Made by a program: the position numbers and the translations under genes. 64,000 bases of DNA, from positions 2,606,501 through 2,670,500 of the forward strand of contig OX467089.1 in the NCBI GenBank assembly GCA_950106755.1, read 5' to 3'. The notes beneath the pieces were generated by a model that worked only from the letters and a program-made list of their open reading frames with translations, was not told the DNA's origin and did no database searches. This document shows, piece by piece, positions 10,741 to 23,100 of this stretch. Positions within the stretch are counted from its first letter, which is position 1; each line of letters starts with the position of its first letter. Source of the stretch: Climacium dendroides (lineage: Eukaryota > Streptophyta > Bryopsida > Hypnales > Climaciaceae).

Positions 10741-13166
10741 TCATCCTCTGTCGCCGGTTGTCATTTGGATTTCATCCTGACGGACGGACGCGACGTGACG
10801 GGGACAACCCTGAGTAGAATTAAAGCAATTGCAAGTGCAGTAGGCCACTAAAACTAGACGAGGGAGTTTTTCGTGCAAAGGATTTATAACAACTACACAC
10901 GCAAAATTGCCTGTTTTGCTATGTGAAAACGATTCTAACAATCGCCGATATCCCTCCTCACCACTCCCGACAATTGATTTGAAATCAGACACACAAACAT
11001 GGTTTTCAGATTTTCCACAGAATCTTGCAAGAGTATTTGACTTAGGTTCCTACACCACTCTTCCTTTCACTTTTGTCTCGTCCTCAGCGAAAATGATGGG
11101 CACTAGACCTACAATATTGTACGCAGACTTTGCATCCCAAATTCCCAGTAAATATGTGCAATTGCAACAAAAATCTGCTCATGCTCACCTGGTATGAACT
11201 AAATTCCTTTTATTATATCTCGTTGGACTTTCCGATAACTTGAACCCCCAAAGTTCAAAGCAAATAGATCCACCATTCTATGGCCACCATATACCTTCAT
11301 TAGTTCGCCTAGACACTTTGTATTCTCACTATATCGGTTTCCTCTGGAATCCCAGTTTATATTCTGCACAATGTCAAAAAGGAAGTTCCATAATGCAAGC
11401 TTTCCACCGAACGCCCCTAATCTGTGTGCGTTGATGATACTGTGACAAAATTTAATGACATTATGACCACTACTCGCCTCTCTGGCCAATTCCCGTAAGC
11501 TCGGCCGCTTCACTTTCAACTGAACTATCCTGGCATGTGCATCAATTTCTAAGCTTGTAGTTTCCTCCTCATCTCATGACTATGCGAAGCTAGTTCAGAA
11601 AAAGACAAATAACCAAGTCGCCTTCCAGCTCCAGTGGTTTGGGTTCCTCTTTTCTGTATACTACGGTCTTCCCTTACCACTATTTTCCGAAAGTCGTTTT
11701 TCATGGGGATTGAACTGCACACGGAGCATTGAAGACCCGGAAAACCCTCACCTGAATTGTCAATTCGAGCACATAATTTGTGCTTAAATGTACCATTCAC
11801 TTCAACAAGCTGACCAGATTTAACAAAACTAGCAGTGATATGAGGTTTCGGGTACCATACCCCACCCACGTGAAGATCATTCAAGAGTTCAGTAATCAAA
11901 TATGAGACCCTATCGTAAACAATACTTGGACCCTTGAAACCCCAGCATAGCAGACTCAACACACCATTTTTGTCAAGAGTGGATGACTCACCTTCTTCAC
12001 CATCATGTGCAGGAGATCCGGAATTGAACCATCTTCCAAGATCGGGTTGATTCGAATGAACGCTAATCCTTGATGACTGAGCAGGGCGCCCCCTTTGTCT
12101 ACTACTCAATGCAATTGGTCGTTTTGTGCTTTTGTTTGCTTCCACAGCTTGTGCATGCTTAGAAGAGGCCAAGTGATGTCGCAAATTCCACTCCAAATTT
12201 TTTTTTGGATGGACACAAACTTAATAAATCTCGGCAGTAAAAGCACTGCACCTTCATCCAAAAGCTCTTTGGTACGCACTCCTTGAAGGACCCGAGGACA
12301 GTGAAAGGCTTACGTGAATCATCCAAACTTTTGTTGACCTCTTCCATAATTTCAGTGTCTTCCTGTATGAGTTTTTGGTGCATCTCGGGTGTAAGTGGAA
12401 TAGACTTTCCCTTTGGCGCAATGGACTAGGGATGATCAGCGTGGTGGACATCGTTTTGGGCACACCAATTTTTAATATGATTTGTACTCAGTAGGTGTAT
12501 CCATCGGAAATTATTGAATAAGTTCTGAATGTTGGTATTGTCATGCTTTCCGCTGCCTCCCCCTATCTCCTTCCAACATTCTACGTAGTAGATCTTCACA
12601 ACTCCGTTTCCTTGAAAATCAACAATCCGAAGCAACCAACATTTGTCTTCTTGTGATGAACATGCCAAATCCCTTTTCATCTTTTCGGCCTATTCAACGT
12701 ATTGTTCCCAAACTTCTTTTGAAAAGAGCACAGAATGCAACTCGTGTTCTAATGAGGAAATAATGGTGGATGTTACAGAAGTCCTCGAATTTGTAGCAAC
12801 ATCCGCACCCAAAACTGCAGTTTCAAGGTTTGCATCCGTGAAAACATCAGGTTCTGATGGAGATGCACTTCCCACGCCAATGTTGGCATTGTCTAGTCGA
12901 TGGCCTTTACACGCTTCCCCACCCTCTGCTCATATTGGCATAACGTACATGTCGTGCACCACAACATTGAGAGCCTCCATATTCTTCTTGATTCTACACT
13001 CGTCTTCCTTGTCAAAGAAATTGAACTCCCACTCCAATGTGCGCTTCTCCTCCAGACAAACCCTAAACGAAGCGTAGGTTTCATCTTGAAGCAACTTGAC
13101 TTTGCTATAGAATTCTGGAATGACAACCTCATCCTCCATTGTCCACATCTTAACTTGGATTGCCAT
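10741..13166 (-). pseudogene. Decayed zinc-finger ORF with conserved AEDE block, possible transposase-like family
   Basis: Several long open stretches line up on the - strand. From 13166 one frame is open to about 12159 except for stops at about 12930 (TGA), 12687 (TAG) and 12426 (TAG). It holds a CX2C pair (CFYC). At a poly(A) run near 12200 the frame shifts, and the next frame supplies RHHLASSKH, completing a BED/C2H2-like finger. It runs to 11549, shifts back to the first frame to 11199, and a further frame gives VGLVPIIFAEDETKVKGRV, a GFCG-like turn, and a block with NPLHEKLP and CTCNCF down to 10741. Zinc finger plus acidic AEDE motif would suit a DNA-transposase-derived protein, but I cannot name the family. 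A possible first exon lies near 13720. Clearly non-functional. Confidence 0.55.
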
Positions 13167-13199
13167 GAGTTCCTACTGCTGAACCCTAAAGGCCCTCAA

Positions 13200-14252
13200 C
13201 CCCCCTAAAAAAAGAATGAAGGTGCTTCATTACAGAGGATGCAACAACAATAAACCAGAAACTACAGACCCGGACAAAATAATCGCCATAAATGAAAAAT
13301 TCAACAACAACGCCAACAACCAAATAGAGTAATCGCAATAGCTTACCGTAAATGCAGAATTCCACACAACAGGAAATAAGGGCAACAACACCGCCTCAAA
13401 GCAATTGTCCACTTCTTCTTTGTTCTACGAATGGCAGTTAGGGTCTCTAATAAACACGCAGCGAACCCTTCCAAATGAAGGCATTCAAGTTCTTGGAGGT
13501 ACTCTTGAATACGAAGACGCAGAATGTATAGAACCCTAAACTGATTTAGTAAAAAGCAAACTTGAATTTTGAAATGGTTCTACAATCTGTAACGTAGATT
13601 GCAACAAAGGAGAGCGCAACGGCAACTTCAGAAAAAAGAACCCTAACTCCAAGAACGACTACTTCCAGTGCCCTCGATCTCAGTCCATCCATCAACGAAA
13701 TTCTTAACCGATGCATTTTCACCCATTGTTTCTCGGTCACATTGTCAGATCTAGCTAGAAAGATTGATTGTAATAAATAAAATATTTAGGATTCCAATTA
13801 GAAGTCACTATATTACATGTACAAAAATCATAAAGGTCCAGATTTGTAGGTATACTATATTATTTATAATGGATTTGTGCCTTTAAATTTTCCCTCCATT
13901 ACTTCTAAATCTTTTATAAGTTTTTATAAATTTTACCCAAAATGAATAAAATCCACTCTATTTTATGCCACACTTAGTTTCTAAAATGTGGGAAGTGTCA
14001 CCCCCGAGGTTTTGTTACATTCATTTGTATTGGATGGAATTAGAAATTGGATAAATGAATGAATCCTTTAACTGAAACCAAGATGTTGTTCTGGTTATAT
14101 TTTCTATTAGAATTAAGTTTACAAGACATTTCTATTTTTAAATGTGACTTTAGTCACAAAACGTTATGCTATTTAATCAATCCTTGAATTTTGAACATTT
14201 ATACTATAGTTTTGGGTGTTTGTAGAATACGCAAAAATCTAAACTACAAAAA
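13200..14252. other. Spacer, possible upstream exon near 13.7 kb, otherwise nothing
   Basis: On the - strand, an ATG at about 13726 opens a short frame (MGENASVKNF start) that could be a 5' exon of the decayed AEDE ORF, but no clear donor/acceptor pair was established. The rest is AT-rich with no gene. Confidence 0.3.
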
Positions 14253-14256
14253 TTAA

Positions 14257-15134
14257 TTCTTAAAGGACAAGTGGATTTTGAACAAACTTCTACACTTGCT
14301 TCTAAGGTGTCAATATTTGTCACAATTTTTTGAATTTTTTCGTGAAGATTGAAAAATACATTAGCTTTCTGGAAATATAATTTTTATATCAATTTGTACT
14401 TGGTACAAAAGTGATGGCACAATAAGACCAAATTTTAGTTCTACAAGTAGAAAAAAACCCTACAAAAACTTAAAATAAAAACTTCAAAATGATTTTTTCA
14501 TAGATTGTGTTTTTATCTACATAAAAAGCTTTGATTCATTCCATTTGGATTTATTGTATGAAAGTTATGGACAATCTTGTTTTTTAGACAATCTGAGCAT
14601 CTTCTTAAAAAAACACTTGTAGGATTCTTTTTTTAACTCAATTTTTTCAATTTTGAAAAAAAAATTTACAAGATTGGAATCTTTTACTAAAATAATCTCA
14701 CCATTAAAAACAATGTGTTTTAATTCCATCTTTAGTTAGAACTATTAATGGTTTAGTTTTCTTGAACCTACTTCTACTTCACAATTTTTTAATGAGTGAA
14801 ATTAAGTGTTCCTTTTAAAAAAAAATTCCTAGACCCTCTATTCAATTCTTCAATATAAAAAATTAGAAATTCAAAATCTTTAGTGCAAAAATTTTAAGTC
14901 AAAAAGACACAAAGTCAAAAGAACCTAATTGAGCAAGGTGCAAAATAACTTGTTTTCTTCACTTTAAATGCAATTTACAAGGTTAAAGTTTTTGAAATTA
15001 CTTCCACATATTCTTACAGTAATCTTGTATAAGATCCCATGGTTAGATTTTTTAATTTAAGTTTTTTTTCTCTTTAATAGAAATGATAATTTTGAGTGTT
15101 TTTTGATGGAAAATAGACCTTGGGACTTTAGGGA
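14257..15134. mobile_element. TTAA-flanked inverted-repeat element, diverged
   Basis: The left end TTCTTAAAGGAC follows TTAA (14253-14256), and the right end GACTTTAGGG-A precedes TTAA (15135-15138). The last ~50 bp closely resemble the last 50 bp of the neighbouring element ending at 16429, placing both in one family. About 880 bp, AT-rich, no transposase. Confidence 0.5.
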
Positions 15135-15491
15135 TTAAATTAATTTTTAAAATAGTTGTATAAAAAAATGTATAGTTTTTGATCATGCATATTATACATT
15201 GCATAATTTTATGTGTTGAATTGAATATAAAGTATTCAATATTATTGAAGAGTTTAAATTTACAATTCATAGAAAGTAATTATGTTTTCATAATTAATTC
15301 TTTGACAATTCTTTACTAAACAATATAAAATGAAATTTTAAGCAAAGAACATAAGATTTACATGCTCAAAACATAAATTATAGTTTTGGTGAATGGAAAA
15401 TATTGAAATGCCTTATAAATTGATTTGGTAATGCTTTATCCAATTTTTTAAAAACTTGATTTTATTGACATATTTTATTCATGATGTTTAA

Positions 15492-16429
15492 CCCCTAAAG
15501 GATCAAACAACGTTTTTTTTTGGTAACATAGCAATTTTGGGCAACTCACTATGAATAGAAATTTTATTTTTTTTCATTGAAAATTTTCACACAACATGTG
15601 TCCAAGGAGTAGCTTTAAGGTCCAACAATTTTCATAATTTTTTACTACATGGTTAAAAAGGTATTGTATAATATGTAATTTTCAACATTTGGTGGGCAGT
15701 CTGGTTAGTAAAAAATCTTCTTAAAATTAAAAAAAAATAAATTGAAGTTGTTTCTCTAGATTTATTTATAAATGAAAAGATTTGAATCATTCCATTTTGA
15801 TTAATGAGATGAAAGTTATAAAGAGTTTTAGTTGTGGGTACTTTGTGGGTAGTTATGGAATCTATACTCTAAAATAAACTTTTGAGTCCTTTATTTAATT
15901 CAATTTTTAATATTTTTGGAAAAAAATAAAAACATTAGACATAGATGGTTTATTACAACATTACAACCATGGGGATTGGCATTTTTTAATTCTATAAATA
16001 AATTGTTAACAATTTAGTATTTTAAATCATTCTCTACTTCTTTCTACTTTCTATTTTTTTCCTATATGTTTCACAATTCCAAATGATTTGAAAATTTTGA
16101 AGCATGTAGCCAACTTGTCTTGGAGAATGAATCCAAAGAGTAACCACCATTTTGGACATTTTATCATAAAGATTTGACCTTGTGAAGTGCAGCTGCCTAG
16201 TTTTCCACAGGGACAAAAAAAGGATTTTTGTCACTTCAAACTCAAATATATTGCAATCTACATGGTGAAATTTTTTGAAGATTTTTCCACATATTCTCAA
16301 ACCAAAGTAACATAAGATCCTATGGTTAGATGTGTCCAAAAATGTTTTTTTGTCAAAAATTTAGTACTTGTACTAGAGATGGCAATTTTGGAGCTTTTTT
16401 GGTGAAACATAGTCAAAATCCTTTAGGGG
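15492..16429. mobile_element. TTAA-flanked inverted-repeat element with perfect ends
   Basis: TTAA (15488-15491) is followed by CCCCTAAAGGAT. The other end is ATCCTTTAGGGG followed by TTAA (16430-16433). The terminal inverted repeat is perfect over about 12 bp, or 16 with the TTAA. Length 938 bp with no coding capacity. TTAA duplication with CCC...GGG ends is the hallmark of the piggyBac superfamily, so I read it as a non-autonomous piggyBac-type element. Confidence 0.65.
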
Positions 16430-16558
16430 TTAACATAATATCTTTGATGAAACTCTCCAACAATTATAAAAGACATAAACCAAAAATTTACAACTAGAAC
16501 AATTTTTACCAAGGCAAAATGAAAAGATTGGAGTTGATTCAATAAAATGATAACTTAA

Positions 16559-16946
16559 CCCCTAAATGCCCAAGGCCTTTTTTGAGCTTTTAGGAATTTA
16601 CTCTTAATTGAAAAAAAAAAATCAACATTTTCATAAATTTTATCAATTTTTTTTGAATTATAACTGTACCATTCAAACTAGACATATCAACTCTTAAAGG
16701 ACAACGGGGTGACTTTGGAAATCTTTAGTTTTGATGACTGTGTGAAGCATTGGCTTAAAAAATTGTAAAAACACTCATCCGCAAGACAAACTACTGCCTC
16801 TTTTCTTGCAAAATTTCGAGGATGAATAATTGCACTTCTGTCCTACATAGAGATCTCCTCTTGTTATCATCGGATGCAAAACGTTCAGCTCGACGTTTAA
16901 GGGTTAAAGTACACATGGAAAACGAAAACTCCTTGGCATTTAGGGG
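16559..16946. mobile_element. TTAA-type inverted-repeat element (388 bp) containing a second one
   Basis: The left end CCCCTAAATGCCCAAGG after TTAA (16555-16558) pairs with CCTTGGCATTTAGGGG before TCAA (16947-16950), a near-perfect 16-17 bp inverted repeat. A smaller element, 16691-16903 (CTCTTAAAGGAC ... GTTTAAGGG then TTAA), sits inside it. The inner element is homologous to the 229-bp element at 39923. The right end lies about 550 bp upstream of the tryptophan synthase ATG. Confidence 0.6.
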
Positions 16947-17499
16947 TCAAAATTGCGATTCAAGAGAAAGCGCAGGCAGGGTGGCTGCCTCGGCATTTCA
17001 GGGTTTATAACGTTATCTCTCAGGCCTCCGTCCCGCATTCCGCCTGTCCTGAAACTCCCCCAAATCCACCGAAACCCGTCTAGACCCGTCGCACAACAGC
17101 AAAGCTTCGCCCCTCGGATCGCACCAGCACACGCGGAATCGACATTTGTGGGGCAGAATCCGCTTGGGGGCCAAATTGGGGCGGTCCTTGACATCGGAGC
17201 TCTGTTTTCAGTTCAGGCCGGGGTTGCAATCCCCCGCACTTTCCTGTTCCGGGTGCTTGGGGTTGGGATTTGATCATCGCCATTGGAGGCTCACGGCTGG
17301 AGATTGGATAAATCGAAGGCGCTTTCGGGGTTGTAAGAACGCATTGAATTTTCGTTTCAGTGGAGGGTTTCCACTTCTCTGTTTCGTGTGAAGAGCGTTC
17401 CGTGTAGGGTAAGCTGCTGGACTGAGGATACCATTTTTTTCTTTCCCGGAGATTTGTTTTTCATTTGAAAACGTAAGGTGACCTCGAGAGCTATCAATT

Positions 17500-20174
17500 A
17501 TGGCCTTGTCGGCGGTGGCACCAGGCCAAGCGGCTAGCGCCATTGCTTCAGGTCAGGGGGTAGGTAAATCCTGGGCAGCGAAGGAAGCCAGAGCATCGAC
17601 GAAGATGAACGCTATATTTTCTTCGATGAACGCTCTATCTTCTTCCTTGAATGGGGCTGCGTGCGTGGTGGCACGCGACGTGAGTGGCAGGAAGGCGGCG
17701 GCTTCAGAGGCTTATGGGCGGCAGCAGCTGCGCTGCGCCCTGGCGGAAGAGGTGCACACAAGGGATCTAGACGATATTCGAACATACAAGGGATTCGAGC
17801 GCCCGGATTCCTTTGGGAGGTATGGTGTGTATGGAGGGAAGTACGTCCCTGAGACTCTCATGGCTGCTCTCTCCAATCTGGAGGTCGCATATCGTGCAAC
17901 AATCAAGGATCCCGAATTCCAGGTTGTAATCATCCATCCATTCGTCTCGTCGTGCTGCCCTCTGCATGAACTGTGCACGTCTTTTTATGTTTCTCGCTTG
18001 CGGAGACGTCCCAGTGCTGGAGCTGACAGTTATTATTCATTATTATTTGGGTCTTACAGAAGGAGCTCAATGCCGTGCTGAAGGATTACGTGGGCAGGGA
18101 AACTCCTTTATACTTCGCGGAACGTCTTACGGAGCACTACAAACGTGACGGGAAAGGACCCCTGATATATCTCAAGAGGGAGGATCTCAATCACACGGGC
18201 GCTCACAAGATTAACAATGCCATTGCCCAAGCGTTGTTGGCCAAGCGGATCGGAAAGAAGCGCATTATTGCCGAGACGGGGGCAGGCCAGCATGGCGTTG
18301 CTACTGCTACAGTGTGTGCTCGCTTCGGCCTGGAGTGTATCGTGTACATGGGTGCGCAGGATATGGAGAGGCAAGCCCTTAATGTATTCCGGATGCGTCT
18401 TCTTGGAGCTGAGGTATGAAGTCTGTAGCGTAGACGTGAAACTGAGACTGAATCGATCGATGGCAGTCTGCATTGCAATATTCTGTGCACGTTCTCTGCA
18501 CTCATCGGCTGGGGGGGCGGGGAGGACTGAACAACATTTGTCCCACGTTTAATAATATACAGAACACTATTGATAGATGTTTGCTTCAGAAGGCTTGTCT
18601 TGATAGGTAGAGAAGGGAACTCTCGGATTTTTTGCGGTGCCCTTATGAGGTCTCGTGTCCTGTCGGTCCGATCTTTTCGTGTGGTCCTGCGGTCCAGCAA
18701 TGAAAGCATGATAGTTTTAATTTCATGAAGGGTGGGTTCTGCTTGCAATGCAGGTGCGTTCCGTAACTGCTGGCACCGCTACTTTGAAAGATGCGACCTC
18801 GGAGGCTATTCGCGACTGGGTCACGAATGTGGAAACCACTCACTATATTCTGGGCTCTGTGGCCGGACCGCACCCGTACCCGATGATTGTGCGAGATTTT
18901 CACGCTATGATTGGAACCGAGGTTCGACGTCAAGCCATGGAGAAGTGGGGCGGCAAGCCTGATGTTCTTCTTGCGTGCGTCGGGGGCGGCTCAAATGCCA
19001 TGGGATTGTTCCACGAATTCATTGAAGATGAGGACATTCGTCTCATCGGTGTGGAAGCCGCTGGCTTTGGTACTCATACTGACAAACATGCTGCGACCTT
19101 GACCATGGGCGAAATCGGTGTTTTACACGGTGCCATGAGCTATGTGCTCCAGGACGCTGATGGTCAGATTATTGAGCCACATTCCATCAGTGCTGGGTAA
19201 GCCACACTCGGAAACCCAACTTTGGGAATTGGTCATTCTATACCGTTTGCATTCTGTTGTTGGATAGTTGCTGCCCACATTGTTGGTTAATTTCATGGGG
19301 GTTCGTGGGATTTCATAGTTTCCATCGTCTGTAGGATTGGTAGTGTACAGAGGTAGGATTTGGGTCACGCCTCTTCACTAGTTCATTGCGACGAGCTGTG
19401 TGGATATCCTATTTATTACTGGCGTTCCATGTATCATATCTTGATCAGAATTTGTGGTGCTCAGGTTGGATTATCCAGGGGTTGGTCCAGAACACAGTTT
19501 CCTCAAGGACGTGGGTCGCGCTGAATACTTTAGCGTGACTGACGATGAAGCCCTTGAAGGTATGCAAATTAAAGCTCTCGTTATCATTTACTTCTGCTGG
19601 CTATGCTCTTGTATGTAGTATGCTCATGTCTTAAATGAATTTGGCACCTTACGATTACGTTGCATTGGAGGCAAAGTTTAATGGGCTGCAGAGTAGTCTT
19701 TATAAGGTGCCTGACAGTCCATTGAGTTTGACAGAATATGGTTTGGTCTACAACACTCGCATGATCAGAGTTATTCTGCGGATCGAGCATGCCCTTCTGT
19801 AGACAATGCTTGTAAAATTGAGTTTGTCAGTAGGAACTTGGGCACGAGTTTTGTAGAATTATATGTTTCATATGGAAATCGTATCTGTTAAGCACTCTAT
19901 TCCCTTCGGTTCATCCGATGAGAATATTTGCAGATTACTTTTATTCTTGGTAATCTCATTGATGGCTTGAGGACTTTCTGTGGATATTGCAGCATTCCAG
20001 AGGTTGTCCAAGCTGGAAGGCATCATCCCAGCGCTTGAGACATCGCACGCCCTGGCATATTTGGAAACGCTTTGTCCTACACTAGCTGATGGCACACGAG
20101 TAGTCCTCAATTGCAGTGGCCGTGGTGACAAAGATGTCAACAGCGTGATTGGTTACTTGAAAGGGAAATACTGA
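17500..20174 (+). CDS. TSB: Tryptophan synthase beta chain, plastid-targeted, five exons
   Basis: Converts indole plus L-serine to L-tryptophan with pyridoxal phosphate, working with the alpha subunit; in plants this occurs in the plastid. Proposed exons, all with GT/AG borders: 17500-17922, 18060-18413, 18754-19196, 19465-19559 and 19993-20174. They join to 498 codons with no stop. Residues 1 to ~90 are Ala/Ser-rich and lack acidic residues at the start, like a transit peptide; the catalytic body follows. PLP lysine is K191 in HTGAHKIN, catalytic glutamate E213 in ETGAGQHG, and the phosphate-binding loop GGGSNA starts at 336. All lie at a constant offset of 104 from the bacterial enzyme, so no core indels are present. 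The first ATG of the long frame was chosen. Upstream, GC rises from ~16950 and a TTTATAA lies near 17004. Appears intact. Confidence 0.95.
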
Positions 20175-23100
20175 ACTTCATCTAACAGGACGGACTTTTC
20201 TTGATCTCAAGACACCTCCCTGTTCAGCCTGCATTCTTCCCCAATTTTTGTAGTGAGCATGTTCTGACTCTTGGAGTCCGGTTAAGTACGGTAGATGTCT
20301 AGTCTTGATATCTATTCGGTTGTCGACTAGGATTCAATCGGCTGTGAACAGAGATTACTCTGAAAATGCTTGATTCCTCATAGCTTAAGAAAATTTACAA
20401 GCCCGTGATGATTTCTGAACGATGTAGCGCATTGTAGGGGTACAGTGCATGTGGTTTCTTATACAGTAAATTAACGGTGTATCAGCTCAGTGGTCTTTTT
20501 GTCTTGCTTGCAAGCCTCGCGGCTTGTTACATTCCTTTGTTATGATGGCCCAATTTCCTGTTTGCTGAAATGGTGTGAAATAGACCACCCGAATCATTTT
20601 ATTGATTGCCACAGTAGATTGATCTTGTTATGCCGGTACTGAAGAAATTGTTTATTACTGTATTACTGCTAACAAGTTCCGCTTGTCAGGTCCATTTCTT
20701 GCGTGTGAAACGCGTGAGGCTGAGGATGTTTTGTGTCTTGGATTATTTCAGGGAGGTCTCTAGGATGGAAAAGCAGATTTTATATCCACATTTTTTTGGT
20801 TGGAACTTTTTTTCTTGAACTCAGTTTGGCAACTTACATGGGCACTGTATATATTTACAACAGCTACATCCGGGCGATTGCCATGCATTCTATTGTTCAC
20901 CTCACTAAAAACGGTTGGAATGATTGGAAATGCAATGACGTCTCATTAGTTTCAATTAATGCAAAGGCTGCTTTCTAAATTTACGATGTCTTCTTCTTGC
21001 TTCTGAAGATTACAAGCCACCATTGTTGAATACAGTCTTTGTATGAGCTAGTGCTGCTTTGCGACAACCTTGTAGTAGTCCTTTCCCCTACAGGCAAAAA
21101 AGCTAAACCTTCCTCCTCCCGTGAGCCTTGCTTGGTGCAATGATGCAATGATGCAACTTAGAGGCAAAAAGTTGAACCTTGGCAAGTACAATATATTGTG
21201 GGGTGTCTTATCAAGAGTTACATTTTGAGCTTGCCGAAACTTAAGGAGTGATACCCATGATCATAGCAATACTAGTCCTAAATGTTTGAGGTGGTTGTTT
21301 ACTTGTGGACTGTGAGAATCTTGCGTTGGACTAAGAAAAGGGAAGAGGGAGATGAAAATGGACTACCACCTAAAGTCTATTGAGTGATTCAAGAGGTTGT
21401 CTATCCTTTTTGAAAACAAGAGCATTTGTTGGTCATTTGCATCTTCAACATTGTATGTCACCAATACTATACACAAAAGCTGTGCGCTATCAACATCTAC
21501 AAGTATAAGTTCTTACACAAATAGTTTCCAACACACAGCCACCACAGAATAATGGACTCAACACTTCTTTTATGAAGGAGACATTGATAACGACAAATAC
21601 ATTGTGGAAGAACGATTTGAAAATAGAAATGCCTAGGTAAAAGTATGTTTTCATACTTTATCTTTATGTCCAATGTATACATTTGTTGTCCAAGTTCTAT
21701 GCTTTAGTACTAATTCAAAGTAGCTTCCACAATTGTGCTTACGATTGTGGTCCCATGTCCCTACCATCACACTCTTAAATCTACACAAACTTGAATTCAT
21801 TAGTATTAATAGTATTTCTAAATTTTCAAATGTATAATAGTTACAATCCTCCTATGAGTTGAAATTAGGAAAGCCTATAATATCCTATTGAACATTTGGA
21901 ATGCCTTATCCAAACTAGAAAGACTAAATGGTAGAGTTCTTCTTAGAGAAGGATTCAAACAAACTCAAGACAATTACTATGAAACATTAAAACCTGCCAT
22001 TAACTTATTGTAGCTAATTTGTAAATAGATTTGCACCACTCCAAGCCCTCCACCTTGAGGTACATATTTAATGACATAAGTGACATAGGTGAACTCAAAA
22101 GTTTTTTTCTTACTCTTATGCAACAACTTGAACATACATAGAGTAGAGCTTCAAAATTTATGTGCTTTTGAATTAGAGTAATTCAACTAGATAGATGTAT
22201 AGAAATAGTGAACTTTCAATTCTTTAGAAACTACAAGTACAAATGGAGACAACTTTTAGAACTCAATTGGAGTTGTTTGATTTTTAACATATGCTAAAGT
22301 TGACATCACTACATTCAAATGAACTCCCCCAACTACAAATCTCATGATTGAGGTACTTTAACTACAATGAACCCAATAACGAGAAAGAAAATACATGACA
22401 ATTTTAAAATTTATGCTCACTCGTCTTTTAGCTTGAGGTCACTTTCATGAAACCCTGATCATTTTATACCTATTCATAGCATTTGAATTAGAAGCATACA
22501 AAAATGGAGAACATGCAAGACAACAACTTTTGTCTTCTTATTTCAGCAAATTCTATAAATTGAGACTGTTTTTGAAGGGTATTATTGTACATGAAATTTT
22601 GAAATGGCTTATCCTTGTAGTACTAGATCTTGTCGTAGTTGTCACTCCAATGCTTTTGTTGTTCCGTAGAACAGGAAAAAGTGTGAATCCAAAGCATTTT
22701 TGTCAACGAATTCAACATCTGAACCTTCAATGTTTCTCCTAACAAGCTATTGAAAAAGGTTCAGTAATTGAAAGTATGTGGAGTCTTAAATCAACATAAT
22801 TTTGTAACTGCCTAGTCTAGTGATAAATGATACTACCAAAGCAACGCTATTGCCATTCCCACTTTTGTCATTCCTATAGAGAAACACAGGAGAGTTATTT
22901 CAGATAAGTGGAACAAGTTGCATCCTTACTACATAGATGCAATGCGGCCAAATTGTTCATCATTTGACTTATTGACATTCTAATGAAGTGAGAATTCTCT
23001 TGCTGTCAAAAAAAACTTCAAATACAAGCATGAATATTTTGTATCGTGACCAACACAAAAATTGAATAGATGGAAGTTATACTAGTTTTTGTAGATTTTA

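Noticed and set aside
20630..20978. Two + strand ORFs just after the tryptophan synthase gene
   Set aside because: Short, overlapping each other in different frames, no homology recognised; they probably lie in the 3' flank.
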